Assembly: GCA_015665275.1 (NCBI GenBank)
Contig: JADFAL010000030.1
Location: 19,501-83,500, forward strand
From: Flavobacteriales bacterium
Lineage (GTDB): Bacteria; Bacteroidota; Bacteroidia; Flavobacteriales_D; Crocinitomicaceae
Length of the DNA stretch: 64,000 nucleotides
Direction: 5' to 3'
Shown: positions 40,701 through 49,817 of the stretch, one piece after another
How the letters are laid out: every line of letters starts with the position of its first letter
How positions within the stretch are numbered: the first letter of the stretch is position 1
Position numbers and translations under genes: made by a program
The notes under the pieces: generated by a model
The model's input: the letters and a program-made list of their open reading frames with translations, nothing else
What the model was told of the DNA's origin: nothing
The model's database searches: none

Positions 40701-40845
40701 GAAAGTTGAATTGCTGTCCAACAACAATCGTTGATAGACTTAGAAATAGAACAATGATGTAAAATCGAAACACGGTGCAGGTTTGGATAATCAAAGATAA
40801 GAAACGGATACAATTCCAATTGGAACGAATAATCAGAGGGAGCAA
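37768..40845 (-). CDS. Two-component sensor with beta-propeller (two_component_regulator propeller/Y_Y_Y) and LytS-type His kinase domain
   Basis: Repeated IWIGT/LWFGT propeller motifs, Y_Y_Y region, MRLQMNPHFIFNALNSIQSLI. Confidence 0.92.
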   Translation of the reverse strand: MLPLIIRSNWNCIRFLSLIIQTCTVFRFYIIVLFLSLSTIVVGQQFNFRNFNVEDGLGQSQVYAMCQSPSGTIWLGTRGGGVSIFDGIEFKTLTTNDGLSNNYINCIKLGPDGTIWIGTNNGVTYFENGELTALRLAENTIVRDIIFQSNGEIRAASNKGILYLTKSSLSFGKIKFLDQPDASSIIEHDGALWHGTNKGLYKIEGDRHHYCGDDSRYMRNAITCISKDSKNNLWIGTYGDGMYCYNGKDYFRVDLQLELYRKTVLDIYVDETDNLWIATLRSGVIQYDQSAKTFTTLSESEGLSNNHVRSILQDNTKQFWFGTSGGGVCQFLGKQFATFDTRSGLAGNFIYAVMRDSKNRLWIGNSQRGVSVYKSGTFENFTSENGFINVKVKSIAEDRNGTIWLGTDGSGVYIYKNEEFTAIEGLRGVYVKQIKRGPEGNIWIASAGNGLIKVEPQNDNYVITKWGFGDGIPSNRLTSLQFDNQGYLWFGTDNDGLGCFLPKQGKMRATFHAGKKGLSSNQIRTLALDRLDRLWVGTADGGLNMFKTKDYQPKVRILRQQDGLKSDNIYLLAIDKEGNIISGTEKGIDYIIFGKNGSIQQIKYYGKQDGFSGVETCQNSSWLDKDGTIWLGTINGLCQFNPNELAGNPEPPLLSFKDVKLFYESISDKQSKEKNLGSKKSPLQLSYDENHITFEFLGINLRRPEMVRYQWKLNGFDSEWSPLSKDRSIVYSNLDPGDYQFQIRACNEDGVWSDPISYHFTVATPFWETTWFRISIGSGILLLLLFIYFITVKRIRKNARIRQREVEFEKDLLELEHKAMRLQMNPHFIFNALNSIQSLIGTGKETEARYFLAKFSRLMRQILDNSRKSSITLEEEVRTLENYLLIEQFCNGERFDYKITVDETMEQDFISLPPMILQPFVENAIKHGMRGLPEGEKSGLIQIHFSESNGILECVVEDNGIGREKAAELNSKSKETYHKSTALEVTTDRLEHLKEEGIAAPLEIVDLYDNGEAAGTRIIIRLPLN

Positions 40846-40888
40846 ATTCTTCTAAGTCATGGAATTACCTTCGGTATAAAACGCCCTT

Positions 40889-43252
40889 ATGTCAGCACAC
40901 GCACTCTATGGATTCTTATACGTCCGGCGTAGGAGAAAAATTCTGCGTAGAAAGTGGTTCGTCTTTTCGTTCTGGGTATTCCTTGTTTGGTATGCTGACT
41001 GTTTGCCAGATGAATTGTTCAACGACAGTACCTCCACGGTATTGCTGGATAGTGATGGGAATTTGTTGGGAGCACATATAGCCGAAGATCAACAATGGCG
41101 ATTTCCAGAAAGCAAAACAGTCCCTTACAAGTTCAAAACGTGCATTGTTCAATTTGAAGACCGAAAATTCTACAAGCACTGGGGTGTGAGTCCTACTGGA
41201 GTTGGCCGGGCACTTCTGCAAAATCTGAAGTCGGGAGAACGGGTAAGTGGAGGAAGTACCTTGACCATGCAGTTGGTACGCTTGATGCGAAAAAATCCTC
41301 CGAGGACGTATAGCGAGAAAATGTACGAAATGATTCTCGCGACTCGGATTGAGATGCGGTATTCGAAATCGGAGATATTAAGAATGTACGCGTCTCATGC
41401 GCCTTTCGGGAACAATGTCGTTGGTTTGGATGCAGCATCTTGGAGGTTCTTCGGAAGACCGTCAAATCAGTTGAGTTGGGCTGAGTCGGCTACTTTGGCT
41501 GTTTTACCAAATGCACCAGGATTGATCTATCCAGGAAAAAATCACGACTTGCTCCGAAACAAACGAGATCGCCTATTGAAACGACTTCGGGCAATTGGTA
41601 AGATCAGTGAGTCTGAATATCGGTTGGCGCTTTTGGAATCATTGCCAGAGAAACCACATCCCTTGCCGAACCTCGCTCCGCATTTATTACAGAAATGCAT
41701 TGCAGAAGGAAAGAAGGGGCAGGTAATTCAATCACATATTCGATCGAAGGTTCAAAAAAAGGTCAATTTCTTGTTGGACAATCATACCCAATTGCTCAGA
41801 GAAAATGGAATTTATAATGGTGCGATTATGGTAACGTCGGTAGAAACGGGAGAAGTGCTTGCATATGTTGGAAATGTGGTGAGTTCTGGAAGCGAACATG
41901 CCAATCAGGTGAATTGTATCGACGCATCTCGAAGTACAGGAAGTATTATCAAACCGTTGCTCTACGGAAAGGCGCTGGAGTCAGGTACCATTGCGCCAAG
42001 CATGTTTTTGCGTGACGTACCGTCCAGATTTGGGAATTTTTCTCCGAAGAATTTCGCTGGGACTTTTGAGGGATTGATTCCTGCGAATGAAGCACTTTCA
42101 AGAAGTTTAAACATTCCAATGGTCCATCTTTTGCAACAGTATGGATTGACCAAATTTCATCGAAACCTGAAACGCATGGGGATTTCTACAATCCGCCGAA
42201 GTGCATCTCACTATGGCTTAAGTTTGATATTGGGTGGAGCTGAGGTCAATATGTTTGAATTGAATCAGGTCTACTTACGAATGGCACAGCAGTTGAGATA
42301 CACGGAGACTACGCAGTTACAATTGTTTCCTGAAGAAGAGGCTTTGATTTCTGAATTTCCTATGAATGCAGGAAGCATTTTTGCCACGTTTGAAGCGATG
42401 TTAGAGGTACGCCGACCGGATGAAGATAACAATTGGCATATGTTTGATTCGTCGCGCAAAATTGCATGGAAAACAGGAACAAGTTATGGATTCCGAGATG
42501 CCTGGGCGGTAGGTGTTACACCCGATTACGTTGTAAGTGTTTGGGTTGGTAATGCAGATGGCGAGGGGCGACCTGGTTTGACCGGAGTTCAGGCCGCTGC
42601 ACCGATATTGTTCGATATTTTTCAAACCCTACCAATTAAAACGGAGTGGTTCAAACAACCGGAATCCGAAATGGTAGCGGTGGATGTCTGTGCAGTTAGC
42701 GGTCATCGTCTTACCGAAAGCTGTGAAAAGCAAGCAAAAGCTTGGTGGCCGAAAGGTTCGCTTCAAACTACGGCATGTCCGTATCATCACAGAATTCATT
42801 TGAATAATAAAGGACAACGGGTAAATTCATCTTGTGCAGACCCCATGGAAATGACGCACGCCAATTGGATGGTCATTGCTCCGGATGTAGAAACGTACTA
42901 CAAAAAACACCATCCCTTGTACAAAGCGTTACCTCCATTTTTGTCTCAGTGTGCGGGAGCGAATGCATCGAATTCATTGTCGATTTTGTATCCTGATGCG
43001 GGACAGAAAATCTACTTGCCTATCGGTTTGGGCGGTGAGCAACAAGCCACCGTTTTCAGGTGTTCGCATTCGAATAATGTGGCGGTTCTTTTTTGGCATT
43101 TGGACGGTCAATTCATACAGCAAACTTCAGAGTTTCACGAAATCGTTCTTCGACCTGAAATTGGGAAACATTTGTTAACGGTGTATGATACGGAAGGTTC
43201 CAAGAAATCGGTTTGGGTAGAAATAGTCGAAGCCCGGAAGGAAGTTAATTAG
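40889..43252 (+). CDS. pbpC: Penicillin-binding protein 1C
   Basis: Transglycosylase FEDRKFYKHWGVSPTGVGRALLQN...GGSTLTMQLVRLM; transpeptidase SRSTGSIIKPLLY; PBP1C C-terminal domain. Confidence 0.92.
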   Translation: MSAHALYGFLYVRRRRKILRRKWFVFSFWVFLVWYADCLPDELFNDSTSTVLLDSDGNLLGAHIAEDQQWRFPESKTVPYKFKTCIVQFEDRKFYKHWGVSPTGVGRALLQNLKSGERVSGGSTLTMQLVRLMRKNPPRTYSEKMYEMILATRIEMRYSKSEILRMYASHAPFGNNVVGLDAASWRFFGRPSNQLSWAESATLAVLPNAPGLIYPGKNHDLLRNKRDRLLKRLRAIGKISESEYRLALLESLPEKPHPLPNLAPHLLQKCIAEGKKGQVIQSHIRSKVQKKVNFLLDNHTQLLRENGIYNGAIMVTSVETGEVLAYVGNVVSSGSEHANQVNCIDASRSTGSIIKPLLYGKALESGTIAPSMFLRDVPSRFGNFSPKNFAGTFEGLIPANEALSRSLNIPMVHLLQQYGLTKFHRNLKRMGISTIRRSASHYGLSLILGGAEVNMFELNQVYLRMAQQLRYTETTQLQLFPEEEALISEFPMNAGSIFATFEAMLEVRRPDEDNNWHMFDSSRKIAWKTGTSYGFRDAWAVGVTPDYVVSVWVGNADGEGRPGLTGVQAAAPILFDIFQTLPIKTEWFKQPESEMVAVDVCAVSGHRLTESCEKQAKAWWPKGSLQTTACPYHHRIHLNNKGQRVNSSCADPMEMTHANWMVIAPDVETYYKKHHPLYKALPPFLSQCAGANASNSLSILYPDAGQKIYLPIGLGGEQQATVFRCSHSNNVAVLFWHLDGQFIQQTSEFHEIVLRPEIGKHLLTVYDTEGSKKSVWVEIVEARKEVN

Positions 43253-43450
43253 GAGTTATTAATTCCAGAGTTATGAGTTTATAATGAGTGATAATAATGA
43301 ATAATAAATATAGGATAACGGTCTTCGAGCTTGTCGAGAAGTCTGTTATGCGAGGAACGAATTTGTGAGATTGAATAGGGCATCTCGACAAGCTCGATGA
43401 CCTTCTAACTCAGAGTCGATAACCTTCTGGTTCAGATTCGATAACCTTCG
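43252..43450. repeat. REP-like intergenic element, copy B (inverted repeat plus 22-nt tandem repeats)
   Basis: Inverted repeat TCGAGCTTGTCGAGA (43325-43339) / TCTCGACAAGCTCGA (43383-43397); 22-nt units at 43394, 43416 and a partial at 43438. Confidence 0.75.
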
Positions 43451-43468
43451 AATGTGGGCTCAATCCCC

Positions 43469-44845
43469 TTAAAAAACCGCCAACCTCCAAAAAGCTGCAA
43501 CCTCCTGCTTGTCTTCGTTAGGGTACGAAATTCGTAAGGTATAAATCCCGGCGGCATCAGGAGAGGGAAGCACAGCATAGTTTGCATTGGGGATGAATTC
43601 CGAATACACTTTACTTCCTCGTGAATCAAATATTTCCACCGTGAATGAAGGCTCCCGATCTTCTTCTAAGCGAATCGTGAAAGTGCTGGAAGGCAATATC
43701 GGATTTGGATAACAAACAATGGTATCCGGCTCCTCCGATTGAAAAACAGCACGATCGAAGTCAAGAAGGTACAAACCATACTTTCGATCTGAGACTAAGA
43801 TGCGTTCGGATGGAAGTTCGGAATACACACCCCAAGCTCCATTCATTTTAAACAAATCTTCATCTTCTGGATAGGTATCAAAATAACCAATCTCCTGCGG
43901 GACTTGTGGTCGAATGTCATATACTCTCAGTCCTTCATTATAATACGCTACAAATGCATAATCGTTAGTGATCATGACATTGTGCGGTACATTATCATCT
44001 TGTGCATTACTTGACGCTCTGCCTCGTACCTGAATTTCATGATTGGTATTTACTGAGCACGATTTCACCGAGGAGCCATTGGTTTCATCGGCAAAAACGT
44101 ATTTGGTTCCATCCGGGCTCAACCATCCCTGATGATTGTATCCTTGATCTTGATAAAAGTCAAAGTTTTGAAGAAAGGTAGGATTCGCAGGATCACTAAA
44201 ATCATATACACGTACACCGTCAAATCCACAATTCAAATAAGCAATATTATCTCGAACGTAGGCATCGTGCACCTCAGGAATGTCATTTGGACCTTCAAAC
44301 ATCAAAACAGGATTCAAAACATCACTTATTGAATACACTTGCATTGAAATCAAAGGCTGGAGCATCCCGTTACTGGAAGGCTGAACCGAGCAGGCATACA
44401 TCAATTCGTTCGGTTCATCGATGAACAGATTATGAACACGGGTAAAACTGGAGTCGTTTTCGTACACAACATGCACAGAGTCCGGGAGGTATTGTAAATC
44501 AACGATCTGTAGACTGCTCGTGCCTTCGTCGCATACCATAAAGGCATAGTTTCGATAGATTTTGATGTCGCGGTGCACTACAGAAGGGTGTGAATAATTG
44601 CCCTCAACGAAATCAATAAATTGGAATTGATTTTCATCCGAAATTTGAAAGAAATGAACTCCCTCGGTTGATCCCAGCATTGCATATTCTGCTCCATTAG
44701 AAGCGTAGCCCCAACAATCGCTGTAACGAAGGTCATTGAAGCCCGAAACGATGTTGTCATCTGTCCAGTTATCCAACAATTCAACATTGAAGTTACTTTG
44801 AGCAAATGAACAGAGAGGAAATAAAAGCACGAAATAGCGCCACAT
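43469..44845 (-). CDS. Choice-of-anchor B family secreted protein (LVIVD-like repeats, T9SS-like tail)
   Basis: WGYASNGAEYAMLGSTEGVHFFQISD..., LQIVDLQYLPDS, C-terminal VEIFDSRGSKVYSEF. Confidence 0.8.
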   Translation of the reverse strand: MWRYFVLLFPLCSFAQSNFNVELLDNWTDDNIVSGFNDLRYSDCWGYASNGAEYAMLGSTEGVHFFQISDENQFQFIDFVEGNYSHPSVVHRDIKIYRNYAFMVCDEGTSSLQIVDLQYLPDSVHVVYENDSSFTRVHNLFIDEPNELMYACSVQPSSNGMLQPLISMQVYSISDVLNPVLMFEGPNDIPEVHDAYVRDNIAYLNCGFDGVRVYDFSDPANPTFLQNFDFYQDQGYNHQGWLSPDGTKYVFADETNGSSVKSCSVNTNHEIQVRGRASSNAQDDNVPHNVMITNDYAFVAYYNEGLRVYDIRPQVPQEIGYFDTYPEDEDLFKMNGAWGVYSELPSERILVSDRKYGLYLLDFDRAVFQSEEPDTIVCYPNPILPSSTFTIRLEEDREPSFTVEIFDSRGSKVYSEFIPNANYAVLPSPDAAGIYTLRISYPNEDKQEVAAFWRLAVF

Positions 44846-44957
44846 GTGAGATTACAAATTTTGTTAAGGTAAAGATAGAACAATGCTTTAATACCGTTAT
44901 TGCAGCGTATTTGATTGGCTATTATTACTTATTTTAGCATCCACTTAAAAGAGCGAA

Positions 44958-45671
44958 GTGTCAGATTCTGTCATCATAATTCCCACATACAACGAAATAG
45001 ACAATGTTGAGCGTATGGTACGCAAACTGATGTCGTTGGAAAAGGAATTTGACGTACTCTTCATCGACGACTCTTCACCTGACGGAACAGCCGATACCAT
45101 TCGATCCTTGCAAGCTGAGTTTGAAGGGCGCGTTCACCTCGAAGAAAGAGAAGGGAAATTAGGACTCGGAACCGCCTACATTCATGGATTTAAATGGTGC
45201 ATTGCTGCTGAGTACGAATTCATTTTCGAAATGGATTGCGATTTCTCGCACAATCCCGATGATTTGATTCGATTGTATAAAGCTTGCGCAGAAGACGGAG
45301 CCGACGTTAGTATTGGTTCTCGATATGTGAGAGGAGGGAAGGTGAAGAATTGGCCAATGAAACGCATTTTGATGTCTTATTTTGCTAGTGTTTATGTGCG
45401 CATGATTCTTTGGATCGGTATCAAAGACACCACGGCCGGATTTAAATGCTATCGTCGCAAGGTTCTGGAAACGATTTATCTCGACGGCGTAACATTTAAG
45501 GGATATGCATTCCAGATTTGCATGAAGTACGCTGCAAAACGACACAAGTTCAAAATCACCGAAGTTCCAATCACCTTTATTGATCGTGAATTCGGAGAGT
45601 CTAAAATGTCAACAGGAATTTTCAAAGAAGCATTTTTCGGCGTTTGGAAGATGCGTGGTATGAAGCTATGA
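44958..45671 (+). CDS. Polyprenol monophosphomannose synthase (DPM1-like glycosyltransferase)
   Basis: VIIIPTYNEIDNVERMV...FEMDCDFSHNPDDL...SRYVRGG. Confidence 0.9.
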   Translation: MSDSVIIIPTYNEIDNVERMVRKLMSLEKEFDVLFIDDSSPDGTADTIRSLQAEFEGRVHLEEREGKLGLGTAYIHGFKWCIAAEYEFIFEMDCDFSHNPDDLIRLYKACAEDGADVSIGSRYVRGGKVKNWPMKRILMSYFASVYVRMILWIGIKDTTAGFKCYRRKVLETIYLDGVTFKGYAFQICMKYAAKRHKFKITEVPITFIDREFGESKMSTGIFKEAFFGVWKMRGMKL

Positions 45672-47002
45672 GTACAACATTATTGAAAGGGGGAACTCTA
45701 ATTAACGAAGGGCAGAAGTTTGAAGCCGACGTATTGATTAAAAACGGCCGAATTGAAAAAATTGCTGCATCGATAGATGGAGGAGAAGCAAGCGAAGTTA
45801 TTCACGTAGAAGGGAAATTGGTAGTGCCGGGTTGTATTGATGATCAGGTGCATTTCCGCGAACCAGGATTGACGCACAAAGGAGATATTCATTCAGAATC
45901 GCGTGCTGCGGTTGCTGGCGGGATTACTTCATACATGGAGCAGCCAAATACGAAACCTGCGGCTTTGACAATTGAGGAATTGGAGAAGAAATATTCGCGT
46001 GCTAGCGAGGTGTCAATTGCGAACTATAGCTTTAATATGGGAGCGTCGAATGACAATCTCGAAGAGTTGAAGAAAGTCAGCAAAAAGAACGTTTCGGGAA
46101 TCAAAATATTTATGGGATCGTCAACAGGGAATATGCTGGTAGATGCCCAGAGAACATTGGAGGGAATTTTCCAGTTGGATCATCAATTGATTACGCATTG
46201 TGAAGACGAGGCTACGATCAAAGCGAACCTAGAAAGTGCAAAAGAGCAGTATGGAGAGGACATTCCGATGCGTATGCATTCCAAAATTAGAAGTGAAGAA
46301 GCGTGTTATTTGAGCTCTTCATTTGCTGCGGATTTGGCCACGAAATACGGAAGTCGATTGCACATTTTCCATTTGAGTACAGCGAAAGAATTGTCTTTGT
46401 TCCGAAATGATATTCCACTTTCCGAAAAGAAAATAACATCAGAGGTATGTATTCATCACCTGTGGTTTGATGATAGCCAATACGATACGAAAGGAAGTCT
46501 TATCAAATGGAATCCGGCGGTGAAAACCGCTGCGGACCGCGAGGGACTTTGGGAAGGATTATTGGACAACCGAATTGATGTGGTCGCTACAGATCACGCG
46601 CCGCATACATTGGAAGAAAAAGATAATAAATATCTTACCGCACCTTCTGGTGGGCCTTTGGTTCAACACGCATTATTAGCGATGTTAGAACGTGCCAGTG
46701 AAGGTAAGATAAGCATGGAACGCGTTGTAGAAAAAATGGCGCATGCTCCCGCAGATTTATTCCGAGTGGAAGAACGCGGATACCTGCGCGAGGGGTATTT
46801 TGCAGATATCGTTGTGGTTGACCCTAATGCAAATACAGAAGTAACTAAAGAGTCTTTGCTTTATAAATGCGGATGGTCGCCATTTGAAGGAGAAACGTTC
46901 AAGCATAAAATTGATCGCACTTATGTGAATGGAAATTGCGTTTACGCGGATGGAAAAATTCAAAGTGATGTTTCTGGGAGCCGATTGACTTTCGACCGAT
47001 GA
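45668..47002 (+). CDS. pyrC: Dihydroorotase
   Basis: PGCIDDQVHFREPGLTHKGDI, VVATDHAPHTLEEK; ATGA overlap with upstream gene. Confidence 0.9.
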   Translation: MSTTLLKGGTLINEGQKFEADVLIKNGRIEKIAASIDGGEASEVIHVEGKLVVPGCIDDQVHFREPGLTHKGDIHSESRAAVAGGITSYMEQPNTKPAALTIEELEKKYSRASEVSIANYSFNMGASNDNLEELKKVSKKNVSGIKIFMGSSTGNMLVDAQRTLEGIFQLDHQLITHCEDEATIKANLESAKEQYGEDIPMRMHSKIRSEEACYLSSSFAADLATKYGSRLHIFHLSTAKELSLFRNDIPLSEKKITSEVCIHHLWFDDSQYDTKGSLIKWNPAVKTAADREGLWEGLLDNRIDVVATDHAPHTLEEKDNKYLTAPSGGPLVQHALLAMLERASEGKISMERVVEKMAHAPADLFRVEERGYLREGYFADIVVVDPNANTEVTKESLLYKCGWSPFEGETFKHKIDRTYVNGNCVYADGKIQSDVSGSRLTFDR

Positions 47003-47391
47003 GAAATTGGATTTTCATAGTGTTGTTTTTTGTGAGTTGCTCTCCTGGAGCAGATCGATTGGAAGCACCCGAAAATCTTATCGAGAAAGATAAAATGGTA
47101 GATGTTCTTACCGAACTAATGAAACTCGAGGGACATGCAAATGCCCAATACATTCAAGTACCTCGTTACGAAAAATTGATAACCGCATCGGCCGATTCCT
47201 TATTTAAGGCAAAGGGAATTTCGCCGAAGCAATTCGAAGCATCTTTCGATTATTACGCGCATCAACAGTCTGATTTAGAAAAGATGTACGAAAAGGTACT
47301 CGACAACCTTAACCACGAGATGACGGATTTGGAATTGCAAGAGGAGAAGAAACCAAAAGTTGACTCGCCCGAGAAAAACGAAGAAAAATAG
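46999..47391 (+). CDS. DUF4296-like lipoprotein
   Basis: Lipobox FFVSCS, short Bacteroidota lipoprotein pattern, ATGA overlap. Confidence 0.65.
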   Translation: MRNWIFIVLFFVSCSPGADRLEAPENLIEKDKMVDVLTELMKLEGHANAQYIQVPRYEKLITASADSLFKAKGISPKQFEASFDYYAHQQSDLEKMYEKVLDNLNHEMTDLELQEEKKPKVDSPEKNEEK

Positions 47392-47399
47392 TTAATGTT

Positions 47400-47987
47400 C
47401 TAAGAAGTTGTTAAGCCCAAGTCTGATATAATACTCAATTTTTCAGCTTCTCGTTTTTTTATTTCTGATTCACAGGATGCCAATTGTTCTCGCGCTTTCC
47501 TTTTTGTCCGGGAATCACCATGATCGAGGTCAATACCACCTTTCTCAATTTCATATTCTTCGATTTCTTCGTTGCATTCTATATAGCGCTCGAATTTTTC
47601 TCGATTGTCGTCGATTAGCACTTTTATCTCGTGGTAAGGTTCCTCAACACCATCATCCTGCACTGCTTCAATATATTGCCCGTAGTTTAGATATTCTTTC
47701 GCCTTCGCAGCTGCCTTTTTTGCTGCTGCCGCTTCTATTTCGCGCTGCTCATCCCGCGCTGAATTATCATCAAAGTAGAGACCGACATCTTCTCCGTCAG
47801 ATTTCACCTTGTTTTTTGCCGCCGCAAGGGGTTTGGCCTTTCCTTTTGCACCATCTTCTTCTAACCAGGTAGCACAAGTAGGGCATAAACACGCAGCTTG
47901 TCCATCACGATCTCCGGTACACCACTTGATGTCTTTAAGGCGAATGGCGTCAACTTCTGCTTTTGTAATCGTGATTCGGATTTCGTG
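47400..47987 (-). CDS. Hypothetical protein, coding frame open to 47987 without a standard start in the upstream part
   Basis: Frame reads HEIRITITKAEVDAIRLKDIKWCTGDRDGQAACLCPTCATWLEEDGAKGKAKPLAAAKNKV-(GTG 47807)KSDGED...; bounded upstream by TGA at 47988-47990. Confidence 0.5.
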   Translation of the reverse strand, partial: HEIRITITKAEVDAIRLKDIKWCTGDRDGQAACLCPTCATWLEEDGAKGKAKPLAAAKNKVKSDGEDVGLYFDDNSARDEQREIEAAAAKKAAAKAKEYLNYGQYIEAVQDDGVEEPYHEIKVLIDDNREKFERYIECNEEIEEYEIEKGGIDLDHGDSRTKRKAREQLASCESEIKKREAEKLSIISDLGLTTS

Positions 47988-48366
47988 TCAATTCTGCAGC
48001 AAAATCACACAAGGCCAGATCCGCTTCTGAAAGCTCTAGCTTTGAATAATCATCTCGGAGTTGCTGCACTTTTTGTTCGTCTTTCCAATAATGTTTTACT
48101 GCGGCTTCATGGTGTTCTTGGCAGTATTCGCAATCGTTATTCTTGGACACCACAACAGCGATCATTTCCCGTTGCACTCGTTTCAAAGGCAATTTCCCAA
48201 ACATAATGGTCATATATAAATCCATATGATTCACAATTGACTCAGGATTTAAGCTTTGAATCATGTGCACATCTGCCAACTTACCGCGGCTATTGATGAG
48301 ATCGTCGTATATTTCTTTCAAGTGCCCTTCGGCAGATTCATATGGGATGACATCGATGTGTGGCAT
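47950..48366 (-). CDS. AhpD/carboxymuconolactone-decarboxylase family protein, C-terminally truncated
   Basis: CEYCQEHHEAAV (CxxC...H) motif; ends abruptly after AAELTRNPNHDYKSRS. Confidence 0.7.
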   Translation of the reverse strand: MPHIDVIPYESAEGHLKEIYDDLINSRGKLADVHMIQSLNPESIVNHMDLYMTIMFGKLPLKRVQREMIAVVVSKNNDCEYCQEHHEAAVKHYWKDEQKVQQLRDDYSKLELSEADLALCDFAAELTRNPNHDYKSRS

Positions 48367-48370
48367 AAGC

Positions 48371-49216
48371 TTATTTTACATTGACCAAAGTGGTGATATG
48401 GATGATATGATCAGATTCCGAATCCTGAACGCTGGTAATAATTTTGACGGGATTGTTTATATCGCCACTAAGTGTGAATCGAATTGGAACTCTTTTAAAA
48501 TCGTCGGCACTTTTCTTTTCTATTGTTCCCAACAGATTATCATCACGCAATAGCACAGTGCCTTTACCATCAATTATTCTCATCGGCAAAATAGGAGATG
48601 AAATACCTTCCAAATCGTGGATCATGATATAATAATCTCGGTTTGATTCTACTTCATGCGAATTGATGATCTGTTGATCTTCTTGGTTCCACAAATAAAT
48701 GGCACTATAGGAAACGTCTCTTTCCTCTAGCTTTAACTTGGGGTCTTGTTGAATACTGAATGGCATTGTGGCTACCATTTCACCTTTTCCTTTTTTATCT
48801 TGAATGCTAATTGTCGCAGTATATGGTCCATCTTCACTCGGAAGATTTGCATCAATAAATGCTATCAATTTGACGTTCTTATTGAGTATTTTCATTTCCT
48901 TGACAAGATCTTGACTACTAATAACTTCCTTACCCTTAGCATCTTTAACCGCAATACTCATTAATGGAAATATTTTACTTCCTTCTTTTTTAAACCCTTG
49001 GACATCTAGAAATTCGAAAGTCAAACGCTGCCCAAATAGTAGGTTCATTCGGTTTTCTATTTTTTCGTCTATTTTAATTTGAACTTCTTTACATTTTAAG
49101 TCCGTTCCCACTACGTTTAGTCCGATCTTCTTGTTTTCGTAATCCATGGAAAGCTTCTCCGGTTTACATCCCAGAAGAAGTGTTGTACTTAATAGCACGA
49201 GTGCAAAGAATCTCAT
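48371..49216 (-). CDS. Hypothetical lipoprotein
   Basis: Lipobox LLLGCK. Confidence 0.6.
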   Translation of the reverse strand: MRFFALVLLSTTLLLGCKPEKLSMDYENKKIGLNVVGTDLKCKEVQIKIDEKIENRMNLLFGQRLTFEFLDVQGFKKEGSKIFPLMSIAVKDAKGKEVISSQDLVKEMKILNKNVKLIAFIDANLPSEDGPYTATISIQDKKGKGEMVATMPFSIQQDPKLKLEERDVSYSAIYLWNQEDQQIINSHEVESNRDYYIMIHDLEGISSPILPMRIIDGKGTVLLRDDNLLGTIEKKSADDFKRVPIRFTLSGDINNPVKIITSVQDSESDHIIHITTLVNVK

Positions 49217-49222
49217 ATGAAC

Positions 49223-49783
49223 TTATTTTTTTCTTTCAGGATTGTTCTTCACGAAAGAACTCCAGCTAGATGATTTTGACTTGTTGTGTTCTCCAACACC
49301 TTTGGAGTAGTGATGACAAACCGCAACGGCCAGTCCATCGGTAGCATCCAGATATTTAGGCATTTCTTCGAACTTTAAGGTTTTTTGAAGCATTCCTGCC
49401 ACTTGTTCTTTCGATGCGGCACCAGATCCTGTAATTGCTTGTTTGATCCGACGCGGCGAATACTCCTCAAAAGGTAGGTTATTTGCGAGTGCAGTTGCAA
49501 TTGCTACACCTTGGGCCCGTCCTAGCTTTAACATCGACTGGACGTTTTTCCCAAAGAACGGTGCTTCAATCGCCATTTCATCAGGTTTGAATTCTTTAAT
49601 GAGTCCATCCATTCGATCGTAAATACGCTTCAGCTTGTCGGGATGCGTCGGAAGTTTTTGCAATTGAATAACGCCAAAATTGACCATTTTCAATTGTTTT
49701 CCTTGAACGTGAATAATCCCGTATCCCATGATTGTGGTACCCGGATCGACACCCAAAATTACCTTATCTTCTAAAGTTGACAT
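49223..49783 (-). CDS. ruvC: Crossover junction endodeoxyribonuclease RuvC
   Basis: [43 protein letters not shown]. Confidence 0.95.
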   Translation of the reverse strand: MSTLEDKVILGVDPGTTIMGYGIIHVQGKQLKMVNFGVIQLQKLPTHPDKLKRIYDRMDGLIKEFKPDEMAIEAPFFGKNVQSMLKLGRAQGVAIATALANNLPFEEYSPRRIKQAITGSGAASKEQVAGMLQKTLKFEEMPKYLDATDGLAVAVCHHYSKGVGEHNKSKSSSWSSFVKNNPERKK

Positions 49784-49817
49784 CTGTCACTAAAACTAGC
49801 GATTTCCAACGGATTGA

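Noticed and set aside
47400-47987. Possible T6SS-related or effector assignment for the Cys-motif protein
   Set aside because: Only a short CLCPTC motif and a charged coiled-coil-like region are visible; no specific family evidence.
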